DNA of 64,000 bases from Mucilaginibacter sp. (GCF_028288205.1 NZ_JAQBOD010000010.1:23741-87740); one strand, 5' to 3'. Shown: positions 1-9,940, counted from the first letter of the stretch. The notes: a model not told the origin generated them from the sequence alone. Translations and numbers: made by a program.

Positions 1-782
1 AAAGTAAACTGGTTTAAGGTATCGATATTTAAGGTATTGGCAAAACCAACTTTTAAATTAGTTGGTAAAAAATAAGCCGGACCGGTACTAGAATAGCTAA
101 CCTTTGAGCCAATGTTTGAAATATTTACGCCATATGCAAATAGCGCATCCATACCAAACTCCTGGAATGATTTTTTATGATACATAGAAACATCTGCCGC
201 AACAGCATTACCGGCCTTGGTAGTCTGGCTTGAACCGGATGCAAATGATTGACTTGATAAGTTTGAATAGATATAACGCAATGTTAAGCCAAGTGAAAAA
301 TTATCACCAAACTTACGGGCAAATGACGCGTCTAATGATAACTCATTGGGTCTGTAAGTACCTTGATTATTCTGGTAACTATCAACCAGTTGTATAGAGC
401 CCAGGTTAAAATAGCGTAATGAAGCACCAATGGTGTTTCTGCTATCTAATTTATGAGCAAAGCTAAGATATGATAAGCTAACATCGGGCACCAAATGCCT
501 TAACCACGGGCTGTAGGATAGTGAAATACTATTACCTGTGCTGTCAATAAAAGCTAATTTTGAAGGGTTCCAGTAATTTGCATTTACATCAGGCGATATA
601 GCAACACCCGCGTCGCCCATAGCGCCTGACCGTGAATCGGGCGATATATTTAAAAAAGGAACTGCCGTGGGTATCGCATTAGAGCTGCTTCCGTTAGTAC
701 TTGTTGCAGTTTGAGCAATTGCAAACGATGGTAACAGAAATATAATATATAAAAAGTTAGTCCTGTTGTAAAAAAACTTCAT
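1..782 (-). CDS. porV: PorV, type IX secretion outer-membrane protein (5' part, runs off the window)
   Basis: The reverse strand is open from an ATG at 780-782 to the window edge, about 260 codons, so the C-terminus is missing. The translation starts MKFFYNRTNFLYIIFLLPSF followed by AIAQ, a signal peptide, then a segment with FLNISPDSRSGAMGDAGVAI and NANYWNPSKLAF. That glycine-rich N-terminal block is typical of PorV/LptO, the outer-membrane barrel of the type IX secretion system that carries cargo to the PorU sortase. Alternating beta-strand sequence follows. The divergent neighbour is gldJ, and porV and gldJ are also neighbours in other Bacteroidota. Family assignment is from recalled family features; location in the outer membrane is inferred. 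Confidence 0.85.
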   Translation of the reverse strand, partial: MKFFYNRTNFLYIIFLLPSFAIAQTATSTNGSSSNAIPTAVPFLNISPDSRSGAMGDAGVAISPDVNANYWNPSKLAFIDSTGNSISLSYSPWLRHLVPDVSLSYLSFAHKLDSRNTIGASLRYFNLGSIQLVDSYQNNQGTYRPNELSLDASFARKFGDNFSLGLTLRYIYSNLSSQSFASGSSQTTKAGNAVAADVSMYHKKSFQEFGMDALFAYGVNISNIGSKVSYSSTGPAYFLPTNLKVGFANTLNIDTLNQFT

Positions 783-1005
783 TCTTCAATCGGTTTTATT
801 TATTGGATAAATATAGGCTAATTATGTTCTGACTTATAGCCGCATGAAAGTTTTTTTCAATTGAAACAATGTTAATGTAACTCATCGGGTACTTTTTCCG
901 TTTAAAGAAAAATATTAAGGCTAATATTTATAACGACGCCCTAATTTAAGATTAGTATTTTATTTAAAAATGTATAAATTTACACCTACATATAATTGTA
1001 AAAAT
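783..1005. promoter_or_regulatory. Divergent intergenic region between porV and gldJ
   Basis: AT-rich spacer carrying the start regions of two divergent genes. On the minus strand TATATTTA (808-815) matches the Bacteroidota -7 consensus TAnnTTTG at seven of eight positions and lies about 25 nt before the porV ATG. No equally good box was found for gldJ. The assignment is by eye. Confidence 0.35.
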
Positions 1006-2574
1006 ATGAAAATACTTTTTACTAATACTGCTTTAGTGCTATTGAGTATCGGAACATTGTTAAGCAGCTGCAGTAAACCAGAAAGATCTCAAAAAACTGG
1101 TATACCATATAACAACAAAAGCTATGGTTATCAGAAATTCAGACAAACGCACCCGTCACCGGGTCCGGGCTTGGTTGCAATTGAAGGTGGTACCTTTGTG
1201 TTAGGCGGCAGCGCAGATCAGGATGTTAATTTTGAGTATAATAATGTACGTAAAAGAGTAACTATTCCGGCTTTTTACATGGACGAAACCGAGGTTTCTA
1301 ACCAGGATTGGCTTGATTATTTACATTGGATAAGTGCTACATTCCCGGCAGACCATGAATTGTATTACAATGCTTTGCCTGATACATTAGTATGGCGCAG
1401 GCCTTTGTCGCATAACGATCCGTATGTTGATAATTATTTACGTCACCCTGCATTCCAGGATTACCCTGTAGTTGGTGTTACCTGGAACCAGGCGCAAGAT
1501 TATTGCCAATGGCGTACAGACCGTACCAATGAATTTATTTTACAGCAACAAAACATTATAGTAAATCCAAGGGCCCAAAAAACTGCGAAAAATGCAACAG
1601 CCGCAAACGCGCAAAAAACTCCTTTTAATACAGACATGTATTTGAATAATCAATTTAGAGGCCCTGGGATTGATGGCAAAGGCATGAAGGCTGATCTGAA
1701 CGGAAAACCTGCAGCCGGATCTAAAAAAGCTGTTAGGCCGGCAATAATTGAAGATGGTATTTTAAAACCGGCTTACCGTTTACCTACCGAAGCAGAATGG
1801 GAGTACGCAGCATTATCTTATGCAGGCAATACCCAATTTGAAAATATTAATGATGGTAAAATATATCCATGGAATGGCTTAGGCGTACGTTCGGCTAAAA
1901 AAGCTACACGTGGATTGATTTTAGCTAACTTTAAACGTGGCGCAGGTGATAATGCAGGTGTAGGCGGTTATTTGAATGATAAAGCAATTATAACTGCTCC
2001 GGTAAGATCATACGTACCTAATGATTTTGGTTTATATCAAATGGCAGGTAACGTTAATGAATGGGTACAGGATACTTACCGCCAGATGTCATTCGAGGAT
2101 GTTGATGATTTTAACCCATTTCGTGGTAATCAATTTACTGATAAGCGTTTGTCTAACCCGTCTACCGGAATGTATGCTAAAGATAAATATGGCCACCCTA
2201 TAAAAGATCCGGCTAAAGCACAGAAAAAAATGACCTATGCAGAGTTAATAGCTTCACAAAATGCACAAAATGCGGCTCCAACTGCTAAAGACCCACTGGC
2301 AGGTAAACCATACAATGCCGATCAAAGAGGTGCTTTAGATACGGTAAATACCAGTTTATATGGTACTACTACTTTAGTGAGCGACCATTCTAAAGTTTAT
2401 AAAGGTGGTTCATGGAACGATATGGCTTACTGGTTAAACCCTGCCACCCGCCGTTTTATGAATGAGGATGATGCAAGCGCCGAAGTTGGTTTCCGTTGCG
2501 CAATGGATTTGGTTGGCGCTCCCGAAATACACCCTAGCGGCAAACCACATTTTGCAGTTAAAAAAGTTAAATAA
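1006..2574 (+). CDS. gldJ: GldJ, gliding motility / type IX secretion lipoprotein
   Basis: About 522 aa. An in-frame ATG lies upstream at 970, but the ATG at 1006 is preferred because it places a lipoprotein signal at the N-terminus: MKILF, a hydrophobic stretch, then LSSC with the lipid-accepting cysteine at about residue 22. The rest is a formylglycine-generating-enzyme-like (SUMF1) fold: FVLGGS, FYMDETEVSN, YPVVGVTWNQA, YRLPTEAEWEYAA, GLYQMAGNVNEWVQD, GGSWND and GFRCAMD in order. This arrangement is that of GldJ, a periplasmic or outer-membrane lipoprotein needed for gliding and stable type IX secretion; it is thought to be structural rather than catalytic. It is divergent from porV and closed by a strong terminator. 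Other gldJ-type paralogues (GldK) are possible but the porV context favours GldJ. Confidence 0.88.
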   Translation: MKILFTNTALVLLSIGTLLSSCSKPERSQKTGIPYNNKSYGYQKFRQTHPSPGPGLVAIEGGTFVLGGSADQDVNFEYNNVRKRVTIPAFYMDETEVSNQDWLDYLHWISATFPADHELYYNALPDTLVWRRPLSHNDPYVDNYLRHPAFQDYPVVGVTWNQAQDYCQWRTDRTNEFILQQQNIIVNPRAQKTAKNATAANAQKTPFNTDMYLNNQFRGPGIDGKGMKADLNGKPAAGSKKAVRPAIIEDGILKPAYRLPTEAEWEYAALSYAGNTQFENINDGKIYPWNGLGVRSAKKATRGLILANFKRGAGDNAGVGGYLNDKAIITAPVRSYVPNDFGLYQMAGNVNEWVQDTYRQMSFEDVDDFNPFRGNQFTDKRLSNPSTGMYAKDKYGHPIKDPAKAQKKMTYAELIASQNAQNAAPTAKDPLAGKPYNADQRGALDTVNTSLYGTTTLVSDHSKVYKGGSWNDMAYWLNPATRRFMNEDDASAEVGFRCAMDLVGAPEIHPSGKPHFAVKKVK

Positions 2575-2591
2575 CCTAATAACTAACACAT

Positions 2592-2627
2592 AAAAAAAGC
2601 GGTCCGATAATTCGGACCGCTTTTTTT
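2592..2627. terminator. Bidirectional intrinsic terminator between gldJ and the biotinyl protein gene
   Basis: A perfect GC-rich stem, GCGGTCCGA (2599-2607) with TCGGACCGC (2612-2620) around a 4-nt loop, is flanked by seven A on the left and seven T on the right. It therefore works as a hairpin plus U-tract in both directions between two convergent genes. The stop codon of the minus-strand gene (2626-2628) uses the last bases of the T-tract. Confidence 0.92.
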
Positions 2628-3126
2628 ATGCAAATTGCAGTAGTATCTGCCCTTTTTCTACCTTATCTCCCGGCTTTATTTTAACTGATTTAATTACAGT
2701 ATTAGTTGGTGATTTAATAATATTTTCCATTTTCATGGCCTCAAGTACAAATAAGTTATCGCCCTTTTGTATAGTAGCGCCTTCTTCAACAAACACTTTT
2801 AATACCATTCCGGGCATAGGTGCTTTTAACTCACTTATTTTGGCATTGGCTAAACTGCTTAATCCCATTTTTTCAAGCAACACGTCAAACCGGTCTTTTG
2901 CAGTGATGATGTATATATTATTGTTAACTCGTATTTCGGCAGTCTTTAAAGCTTTATCATAGTTTACAACCTCAGCATTGTATGATCGTAGCTGATCAAT
3001 AATATGCCATGTATTAGGGCCCAATTGTTTTATATCGGCATCTATCTTGTTGCTATTAATCAATAACTCGTCGCCGGTCTTATCAATTGTATAATTGTAC
3101 TTATCATTTACTTTTAACTGATACAT
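2626..3126 (-). CDS. Biotin/lipoyl-attachment domain protein (biotin carboxyl carrier type)
   Basis: 166 aa. The C-terminal half (about residues 95-166) is a biotinyl domain with EAMKMEN; the biotin-accepting lysine is residue 132. APMPGMVLKVFVEEGA and PGDKVEKGQ are the usual flanking strands. The N-terminal half resembles the small domain found in front of the biotinyl domain in carrier subunits of acyl-CoA or oxaloacetate decarboxylase/carboxylase systems. No carboxylase subunit lies next to it here; the upstream gene is DUF4159. Its likely role is carrier for a propionyl-CoA or related carboxylase encoded elsewhere, which is an inference. The gene end overlaps the bidirectional terminator. 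Confidence 0.85.
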   Translation of the reverse strand: MYQLKVNDKYNYTIDKTGDELLINSNKIDADIKQLGPNTWHIIDQLRSYNAEVVNYDKALKTAEIRVNNNIYIITAKDRFDVLLEKMGLSSLANAKISELKAPMPGMVLKVFVEEGATIQKGDNLFVLEAMKMENIIKSPTNTVIKSVKIKPGDKVEKGQILLQFA

Positions 3127-3128
3127 GG

Positions 3129-3788
3129 CTACTGGGTCAATATGTAATGAATAAGGTTAGCGCCCATTTTTAAGGCTTTTAATCGATTTTCCTGCGTATC
3201 GCCGGCGTAGGTTCCATAATCTTCCCAACCATTGCCCAGATCGCACTCATAGGTGTAAAAACATACCAGGCGCCCTTTATAGATCAATCCAAAACCTTGC
3301 GGACGCTTGCCATCATGCTCATGTATTTTAGGTAAGCCGTTAGGAAAAGGATATTTTTGACGATAGATGGGATAATTAACAGGCAACTCCACAAAATCAA
3401 GCTCCGGGAAAACCTTTTTCATTTGTGGGCGAATAAACTTATCCAGCCCATAATTATCGTCGATATGCAAAAAGCCACCGCCGGTTAAATACTTCCTTAA
3501 GTTAGCGGCTTCCTGGTCAGAGAATATAACATTGCCGTGCCCGGTCATGAAAATGAAAGGATAATTAAATAGCTCCGCGCTTCCCGGCTCTACTACCTCA
3601 TCTTCTGCCTGGAAATTGGTTTTTAAATTTTCGTTGCAAAATTTTATCAGGTTGGGTAGCGCTGTGCGGTCGCCATACCAATCGCCGCCGCCATTATATT
3701 TAAGCTTAGCCATTTTATAGGTTGGCGCGTTAAAGCTGCTTAAAAAAAGCAGTATGCCAGCGGTGACTATATAAATAGGTATCTTCAT
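3129..3788 (-). CDS. DUF4159 family protein
   Basis: 219 aa with an N-terminal signal sequence (MKIPIYIVTAGILLFLSSF). The body matches the DUF4159 pattern as recalled: KLKYNGGGDWYGD, PFIFMTGHGN, LRKYLTGGGFLHIDDNYG and FTYECDLGNGWED. The fold is thought to resemble a class I glutamine amidotransferase-like Rossmann domain without proven activity. It is probably periplasmic. It sits 2 nt before the biotinyl gene and its start abuts rsmE, so all are likely co-transcribed. Its function is not known. Confidence 0.8.
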   Translation of the reverse strand: MKIPIYIVTAGILLFLSSFNAPTYKMAKLKYNGGGDWYGDRTALPNLIKFCNENLKTNFQAEDEVVEPGSAELFNYPFIFMTGHGNVIFSDQEAANLRKYLTGGGFLHIDDNYGLDKFIRPQMKKVFPELDFVELPVNYPIYRQKYPFPNGLPKIHEHDGKRPQGFGLIYKGRLVCFYTYECDLGNGWEDYGTYAGDTQENRLKALKMGANLIHYILTQ

Positions 3789-4502
3789 TTAGCGATTTAA
3801 AAAATTCACTTCGAAACAAGCTTCCAACGCGGCGGTTTCTGTTCTTAACCGGCTTTCACCTAAAGTTATGGCTTTATATCCGTTTTGCAAAGCGGCATCA
3901 ATTTCCACAGGCGAAAAATCACCTTCGGGGCCTATCAATATTAAATATTTACCTTGCTTTTCCAATTCATCCTTTAAACCGGTCATATCTCCAACGTCAC
4001 AATGTGCAATAAACTTCTGCCCGTCAAACTGCTGTGATAAAAACCTATTTAAAGCCACAGGCTCATTCAAAACCGGGTGATATGCTTTTAATGATTGCTT
4101 TATAGCTGCCGTTATAATTTTATTTAACCGCTCTGTCTTTGCTTCCTTACGTTCAGAACGCTGACAGATGATCAATGTTATCTCGTCTATTCCAATTTCG
4201 GTAGCTTTTTCTAAGAACCACTCTAACCTGTCTAAATTTTTTGTGGGGGCAATAGCTACATGCAGGTAATGGTTACGTTTATTATATTCGGTTATAACAT
4301 TGGTAATTTGCAGTATGGTTCTTTTAGGATGCGCATCTTTTATAGTTGCAGTGTATAAACCTCCCCTGCCATCAATCAATTGCACCCCGGCACCGGCTTC
4401 TAATCGTAAAACGCGTATGGCGTGTTTACTCTCTTCTTCATTAAGAAAGTATTGTGGGTGTGAGGGGGCAATATCAGGTGTGTAAAAAAGATGCATTGGC
4501 AA
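3789..4502 (-). CDS. rsmE: 16S rRNA (uracil-1498 N3) methyltransferase RsmE
   Basis: 237 aa, the normal length for RsmE, which methylates U1498 of 16S rRNA using S-adenosylmethionine. An N-terminal PUA-like domain (HAIRVLRLEAGAGVQLIDG) is followed by a SPOUT/trefoil-knot methyltransferase domain with ILIGPEGDFSPVEI and LGESRLRTETAA near the C-terminus, the SAM-binding knot. ATG is at 4502; a second ATG two codons later would also serve. It directly abuts the DUF4159 gene and follows the CNNM-like gene by 6 nt. Confidence 0.93.
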   Translation of the reverse strand: MPMHLFYTPDIAPSHPQYFLNEEESKHAIRVLRLEAGAGVQLIDGRGGLYTATIKDAHPKRTILQITNVITEYNKRNHYLHVAIAPTKNLDRLEWFLEKATEIGIDEITLIICQRSERKEAKTERLNKIITAAIKQSLKAYHPVLNEPVALNRFLSQQFDGQKFIAHCDVGDMTGLKDELEKQGKYLILIGPEGDFSPVEIDAALQNGYKAITLGESRLRTETAALEACFEVNFLNR

Positions 4503-4508
4503 AGCAGA

Positions 4509-5846
4509 TCAATGTAAATCTACTGTATCTTCTTCATTTAACAATAATTCCAGTTTGACTGATTCAATATTCTGATCGGATTTTTTTAGTACAGTGATGT
4601 TATATCCGTTTGATTCCTTTTGTTCACCAACATCGGGTATTTTGCCAAATATATCTCCCAACCATCCGGATACGGTATCAAAATCGCCATCCTCAGGCAG
4701 ATCATGCGGCAGGTGGCCGTTTACATCATATATGGGCGCAAGCGCGTTTACAATAAATTCCCGGTCGTTTAAAATCTCAACAATAGGCTTTTCTTCATCA
4801 TACTCGTCTTGTATCTCGCCTACCAGTTCTTCAACAATATCCTCCAGTGTAACCATGCCCGCTGTGCCACCAAACTCGTCAGACACGATAGCTATCTGGA
4901 TACGCATCTGTTGCAATTCGGCCATCAGGTCATTTATCTTCTTGGTTTCTGGTATAAAATAGGGCTTGCGGATAATGTTTCTTAAAACAATTTCTTCGTT
5001 CCGTACTAACAAAGGCAAAATATCTTTGGCATGTACTATACCAACTATCTTATCAATTACCTCATCATAAACCGGTAAGCGTGAATAGCCTTCGGTTATT
5101 AATATATCCAGCAATTCATCCTTACCTGTGCTAACTTCAATACCTGATATTTTGGTACGCGGCACCATAATATTCTTAACTACACGTTCATTAAACTCAA
5201 ATACGTTTTGTATCAGTTCATGTTCGTTTGAATCGAGCGCACCTGTTTCTTTCCCTTGCTCCAACAAATATTGCAGTTCTTCCGAACTATGGTGCGATTC
5301 GCCCTGTACGGGTGTTATACCCAAAAGCTTTAAAATAAAATTGGCAAAGTTATTAAGTATCCAGATGATGGGTTTAAACACTATAAAAAACAGGCGTAAC
5401 GGAGCCGAAATAGCCAAAGCTGTACGTACAGAACTTTGTATAGCCAGCCTTTTTGGTGCTAATTCGCCAAAAACAATACTTAGTACGGTAATTATAATAA
5501 ACGCAAACACCCTACATATATTTATTACAAATACAGAAGTTATTTCAAAACCAAATTCTTGAAATAAATTCAACATTACGCTTGTAAATACCCCCTCGCC
5601 TATTACACCCAAACCTAACGAGGCTATAGTTATCCCTAACTGTGTTGCAGCAAGATAACCCGCCAAGTTGGCCATTATACTGCGTGTAAGCCTGGCCACA
5701 TGGCTTCCTGTTTTCACCTTCAGCTCAATTTGCGAACTACGAACGCGAACCAAAGCGAATTCGGCGGCTACAAAAAACCCATTTAAAAAAACCAAAAATA
5801 TGGTAAGAAGAATGTAATAACCGTTTATATGAAGATCAGGGCCCAT
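4509..5846 (-). CDS. CNNM/CorC (hemolysin C) family transporter-like membrane protein
   Basis: 445 aa. The first ~190 residues form a DUF21/CNNM transmembrane domain (several hydrophobic helices, with FGELAPKRLA in the middle), followed by a tandem CBS domain pair (from about residue 215: VFEFNERVVKNIMVPRTKI and GYSRLPVYD) and a C-terminal CorC_HlyC domain (DFDTVSGWLGDIFG). Members are linked to magnesium/cobalt homeostasis; older annotations say hemolysin. The gliding protein GldE belongs to the same superfamily, but no gldD is adjacent, so that name is not given. It is in a tight minus-strand run with ppa upstream (7 nt) and rsmE downstream. Confidence 0.88.
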   Translation of the reverse strand: MGPDLHINGYYILLTIFLVFLNGFFVAAEFALVRVRSSQIELKVKTGSHVARLTRSIMANLAGYLAATQLGITIASLGLGVIGEGVFTSVMLNLFQEFGFEITSVFVINICRVFAFIIITVLSIVFGELAPKRLAIQSSVRTALAISAPLRLFFIVFKPIIWILNNFANFILKLLGITPVQGESHHSSEELQYLLEQGKETGALDSNEHELIQNVFEFNERVVKNIMVPRTKISGIEVSTGKDELLDILITEGYSRLPVYDEVIDKIVGIVHAKDILPLLVRNEEIVLRNIIRKPYFIPETKKINDLMAELQQMRIQIAIVSDEFGGTAGMVTLEDIVEELVGEIQDEYDEEKPIVEILNDREFIVNALAPIYDVNGHLPHDLPEDGDFDTVSGWLGDIFGKIPDVGEQKESNGYNITVLKKSDQNIESVKLELLLNEEDTVDLH

Positions 5847-5853
5847 TAATTAT

Positions 5854-6399
5854 TTATTGGTACACGGGAAAAGTAGACTGGTATAGTTCTAAACTTTCAT
5901 TAATTACTTTGTGGGCGTATTTTTTACCTAACATATGTTCTATGGTCACCTTTTTATCTTCGAGCGCTTTGTAGTCTTTAAAAAACCTAACTATTTCTTT
6001 CATAGCGTGGGGCGGTAATTCATTCAGGTCGTTAATATAATTAACAGACATATCATTTTTAGCAACTGCTATAATTTTATCGTCCTGCTCACCATTATCA
6101 ACCATGTGCATTACACCTATAACCTTAGCTTCTATTATTGACATGGGGAACACATCAATTGAGCAAAGAACCAATATATCCAGCGGATCCTTATCATCGC
6201 AATAAGTTTGAGGGATAAAACCGTAATTAGCCGGATACATCACTGATGAAAATAAAACACGGTCTAATTTTAATAAACCGGAATCTTTATCAATTTCATA
6301 TTTAGCTTTTGATCCTTTAGGGATCTCAATTATTGCATTTACTACCTCAGGAACATTATCACCCGGTGAAACCTGGTGCCAGGGATGTTGTGTACTCAT
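5854..6399 (-). CDS. ppa: Inorganic pyrophosphatase (family I, soluble)
   Basis: 181 aa. It hydrolyses pyrophosphate to two phosphates, pulling biosynthetic reactions forward in the cytoplasm. The family I signature is seen: [37 protein letters not shown] with the metal-binding aspartates, and [20 protein letters not shown]. It lies 5 nt downstream of the dedA gene and 7 nt upstream of the CNNM-like gene, so co-transcription is likely. Confidence 0.95.
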   Translation of the reverse strand: MSTQHPWHQVSPGDNVPEVVNAIIEIPKGSKAKYEIDKDSGLLKLDRVLFSSVMYPANYGFIPQTYCDDKDPLDILVLCSIDVFPMSIIEAKVIGVMHMVDNGEQDDKIIAVAKNDMSVNYINDLNELPPHAMKEIVRFFKDYKALEDKKVTIEHMLGKKYAHKVINESLELYQSTFPVYQ

Positions 6400-6404
6400 T
6401 TTTA

Positions 6405-7055
6405 TTATTCTAATTTATTTGTTTTACTGCTCTTTACTAATCTTTTTTTAAAGAAAGCAATAAGCAGCGGAATTGTTGTAATTATTATTAATCCAAAAAC
6501 AACATACTGTAAATAATCTTTCAATTGCGGGTACTTTCTACCTAAAAAATACCCGGATAAAATAAAGGTACCTACCCATGTTATGCTACCGGCAAAATTA
6601 TAAATAGTAAACTTTTTAAACTCTACTTTAACAACACCTGCAAAGATAGGGGCAAAAGTTCTGATTATTGGGAAAAATCTGCCTAAAACTAACGCCATGC
6701 CTCCGTGCTTTGCATAAAACTCTTCGGCTATAATTACATATCGCTTTTTAAAGAACAAAGAATCGTTTTTGTTAAATAACATGGGCCCTGTTCGGTAACC
6801 AAACCAATAGCCTGTATAATTGCCTAAGATGCCTGCTGCCATAACAGAGATCAATAATGTACCTAATGATACATCTATCATCCCGGATGAGCATAACAGG
6901 CCGGCCATGAATAATAAGTAATCACCCGGTAAAAAAAACCCGAAAAACAAACCTGTTTCAGCAAAAACTACAATAAGCAAAAAGTAAAACCCTCCTTTGC
7001 TTAAAATGGATTGAGCGTCCGTTAAATTTTGCAGGTGTTCCCAAAAATTTTCCAT
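6405..7055 (-). CDS. DedA family inner-membrane protein
   Basis: 216 aa with about five hydrophobic segments. DedA signatures are present: an N-terminal [19 protein letters not shown], a mid-region [14 protein letters not shown], and [20 protein letters not shown] with the conserved arginines, ending in a lysine-rich tail. DedA proteins belong to the VTT superfamily; some flip phospholipid or undecaprenyl carriers. The specific substrate cannot be told from sequence. It is the first gene of the run reading towards the biotinyl gene. A short palindrome (7061-7082) lies just upstream. Confidence 0.87.
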   Translation of the reverse strand: MENFWEHLQNLTDAQSILSKGGFYFLLIVVFAETGLFFGFFLPGDYLLFMAGLLCSSGMIDVSLGTLLISVMAAGILGNYTGYWFGYRTGPMLFNKNDSLFFKKRYVIIAEEFYAKHGGMALVLGRFFPIIRTFAPIFAGVVKVEFKKFTIYNFAGSITWVGTFILSGYFLGRKYPQLKDYLQYVVFGLIIITTIPLLIAFFKKRLVKSSKTNKLE

Positions 7056-7102
7056 TCACTATATTTGTAAAACTACAAATATTAAATTAAACTTTTGAGA
7101 TA

Positions 7103-8482
7103 TTAAATAAGGTTGGTAATAAATTGCGGATACACCCCGATTATAATAGTTGCCAACGCCGAAAAGCCGAAAACAAAAATATAATAAGAAGGTACTGTTA
7201 TTTGAGCACGCTCTGTTGTGCGGAAATACATGGCTATAATAACCCTGAAGTAATAGAATATGCTTATGATAGCATTAATTACAGCTACTATTGCCAAACC
7301 GGTATGGTACTGGGCCAATACCGTATTGAACATAAAAAACTTACCTATAAAGCCGGCAGTAAGCGGAATGCCTGCCAACGACAACATAGATATAGTTAAT
7401 ACAAATGCCAGGAAAGGGTTTTTTCTGGCGAGGCCGTTAAAACTTTCAAAACTATCACTGCCTGTTTCCTGCTGTATAAGTATTAAAGCTCCAAAAGCGA
7501 TTATAGACGCGATAGAATAAGCACTGGCATATATAAATATAGAATTGGCAGAGCTTGCACCCAAAGCTAAAATAGCAAACAGCAAATAGCCTGCATGTGA
7601 TATACTTGAGTAAGCCAGCATACGCTTAAAGCTTTGCTGATATAAAGCGGTTATATTACCAACAAACAAAGTTATAATGGCTATGATAACCAATATAGGT
7701 AACCAGAAAGTATAAAATACAGGGAAACAAGTTGCGAACAAGCGCAAAAATGCAGCAAAGCTTGCCGTTTTTGATACGGTAGACATGAACGCGGTTATCA
7801 GTGTTGGCGAACCTTCATAAACGTCGGGTGTCCAGAAATGGAATGGGGCCACACCTACCTTAAAGCATAGGCCTACAATAATTAATATTATCCCGGTATA
7901 AAGTAATGGATCTACACCAAAAGAATGGGCCAATACAAAGCTTTGGATACCCTCTAAACTAAATGAACCGGTAGAGCCATAAACTAAAGTAATACCGAAC
8001 AATAAGAACCCGGTTGAAAAAGCACCCATTAAAAAGTATTTCAGAGCAGCTTCATTCGAGGCAAAATCATTCTTTTTAATACCGGCAAGTATATATAAGC
8101 TTACAGACATAATTTCTATACCGATAAAAAGCATAGTTAAATTATAGTAAGAAACCATTACTATAACACCGGCCAGCGAGAACAGAATAATAGCGTAATA
8201 CTCTGCTATATGCTGGCTTATCCGCTCAAAATATCCTTTGGAAAGCAACAGGATCAATATGGTTGATATAATAGCTATTGATGAAAAAGCAATAGAGAAG
8301 TTATTGAATAACATCATGCCATGATACTCGGGCACGCGGTTTTCTCCCCATTGCGCTACTGCCAAACCTAAAGCAATCAACAGGCCAACTATAGTAACAG
8401 GCAGCAATGCCTTTTGCATTTTATATAAACCTAAATACAAAAGCACTATAGGTAAAACAGATATGACTATTAATGTATTCAT
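7103..8482 (-). CDS. nuoN: NADH:quinone oxidoreductase subunit N
   Basis: 459 aa, polytopic, an antiporter-like proton-pumping subunit of complex I. Visible hallmarks are the GIEIMSVSLYILAG segment with a membrane glutamate, the GVAPFHFWTPDVYEGSPTL motif and the SISHAGYLLFA lysine/histidine helix region. It is the last gene of the nuo operon, 9 nt after nuoM; no convincing GC-rich terminator follows before dedA at 7055. Confidence 0.95.
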   Translation of the reverse strand: MNTLIVISVLPIVLLYLGLYKMQKALLPVTIVGLLIALGLAVAQWGENRVPEYHGMMLFNNFSIAFSSIAIISTILILLLSKGYFERISQHIAEYYAIILFSLAGVIVMVSYYNLTMLFIGIEIMSVSLYILAGIKKNDFASNEAALKYFLMGAFSTGFLLFGITLVYGSTGSFSLEGIQSFVLAHSFGVDPLLYTGIILIIVGLCFKVGVAPFHFWTPDVYEGSPTLITAFMSTVSKTASFAAFLRLFATCFPVFYTFWLPILVIIAIITLFVGNITALYQQSFKRMLAYSSISHAGYLLFAILALGASSANSIFIYASAYSIASIIAFGALILIQQETGSDSFESFNGLARKNPFLAFVLTISMLSLAGIPLTAGFIGKFFMFNTVLAQYHTGLAIVAVINAIISIFYYFRVIIAMYFRTTERAQITVPSYYIFVFGFSALATIIIGVYPQFITNLI

Positions 8483-8491
8483 GATTAAAAC

Positions 8492-9940
8492 TTATCTGAT
8501 ATTTATAGTGTGTACCAAATTTTCGACTGCCGCGGCAGATATATGCAGGATAGGCTGCGGATATATACCTATACCAATAATTAATGCGCAAATAATGCCC
8601 AAAGCTATTTTTTCTGAACCATGAACATCTGCAAATACAGCAGTTAATTCATTGGTTTCGCCTTGCATAACCTTTTTATACATACGCAGCATATATACCG
8701 CGCCAAATATGATGGTTAAACCTGCAATAGCAGCTACCCAAATGTTATATTGATAAACACTGTTCAGTAATAAAAACTCGCCTATAAAGCCGTTGGTAAG
8801 CGGCAAGGCAACCGTACCCAGTACAATAATTAAAAATGCGATGGCAAAATGCGGGGCGCCCTTGGCAATACCGCCTAATTGGCTAATATCCCGGGTATTT
8901 AAACGGGTGCTGATGATATCCCATATAAAGAACATACCAACTACGTTTATACCGTGGCTAAGCATTTGTATCATGGCGCCTTGCAAGCCTTGCATGTTCC
9001 AGGCAAATATGCCTGCGGCAATAAGGCCAACGTGTGCTATAGATGAATAGGCTACCAAACGTTTACCATCAGTTTGTGTGAATGCAATGATGGACGCGTA
9101 TACAATACCAATTACGGCCAGTATGATAACTAAGTTTTGATAATGTAATAACCCTGCAGGAGCATTAGGAATTAACCACCTGATTACGCCATAAATACCC
9201 ATTTTAAGCATAATGCCCGATAACATCATGGTACCTGCGGTTGGAGATTCGGTATACGTATCCGGTTGCCAGGTATGGAACGGAAATAGCGGCATTTTAA
9301 TAGCAAATGCCAGGAAAAACGCCCAGAATACGATATTTTGATTTTCGGGGGTTAAATGGTTGTTATAGAATGCATGCAGATCGTATGTTTTGCCGGGAGT
9401 TAGCAAATACATATAGATGATGCCTAATAGCATAAACAATGATCCGGCAAATGTGTAGATGAAAAACTTAATGGTAATACGTATACGGTTTTCGCCGCCC
9501 CAAAGCGAGCAGATAAAATAGATAGGTATTAATGCCGCTTCCCAGCCAACGTAGAATAAAAAGCCGTCTAACGCGGTAAATACTACCAGCAGGCCAGCCT
9601 GCATAAATAATATTAACGCGTAAAAAGAGGGTGCATTTCTGTATTGATGTTTATAGGTGGTTAAAATAATGATAGGTACCAGCAGCGTAGTTAGCAATAC
9701 CATTATCATACTTATGCCATCTATGCCTGCATTAAAATAAATGCCGAAATTATATATCCATTGCACATTAACAATAAACTGTGTACTGGCATCGGGCACA
9801 AACTTGGACAGGAATACACCGGCTATTGCCAACTCAATAACAGAGAAAAATAACGCCGCGTGTTTAGCTGTTTCATTCTTGAAGAAGAGAACAGCGAGTG
9901 CCGCAATTACCGGCAAAAAAATTAATATACTAACCGTCAT
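8492..9940 (-). CDS. nuoM: NADH:quinone oxidoreductase subunit M
   Basis: 482 aa antiporter-like membrane subunit of complex I. It shows FYVGWEAALIPIYFICSLWGG with the conserved glutamate, MPLFPFHTWQPDTYTESPT (the family proton-antiporter motif) and SSIAHVGLIAAGI. It follows nuoL by a single base and is 9 nt upstream of nuoN, the canonical L-M-N order. Confidence 0.95.
   Translation of the reverse strand: MTVSILIFLPVIAALAVLFFKNETAKHAALFFSVIELAIAGVFLSKFVPDASTQFIVNVQWIYNFGIYFNAGIDGISMIMVLLTTLLVPIIILTTYKHQYRNAPSFYALILFMQAGLLVVFTALDGFLFYVGWEAALIPIYFICSLWGGENRIRITIKFFIYTFAGSLFMLLGIIYMYLLTPGKTYDLHAFYNNHLTPENQNIVFWAFFLAFAIKMPLFPFHTWQPDTYTESPTAGTMMLSGIMLKMGIYGVIRWLIPNAPAGLLHYQNLVIILAVIGIVYASIIAFTQTDGKRLVAYSSIAHVGLIAAGIFAWNMQGLQGAMIQMLSHGINVVGMFFIWDIISTRLNTRDISQLGGIAKGAPHFAIAFLIIVLGTVALPLTNGFIGEFLLLNSVYQYNIWVAAIAGLTIIFGAVYMLRMYKKVMQGETNELTAVFADVHGSEKIALGIICALIIGIGIYPQPILHISAAAVENLVHTINIR

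Noticed and set aside
7061..7082. Palindrome ATATTTGTA/TACAAATAT as terminator of the nuo operon
   Set aside because: The stem is all A/T apart from one G-C pair and no T-run follows; it may be a binding site, but evidence is too thin.
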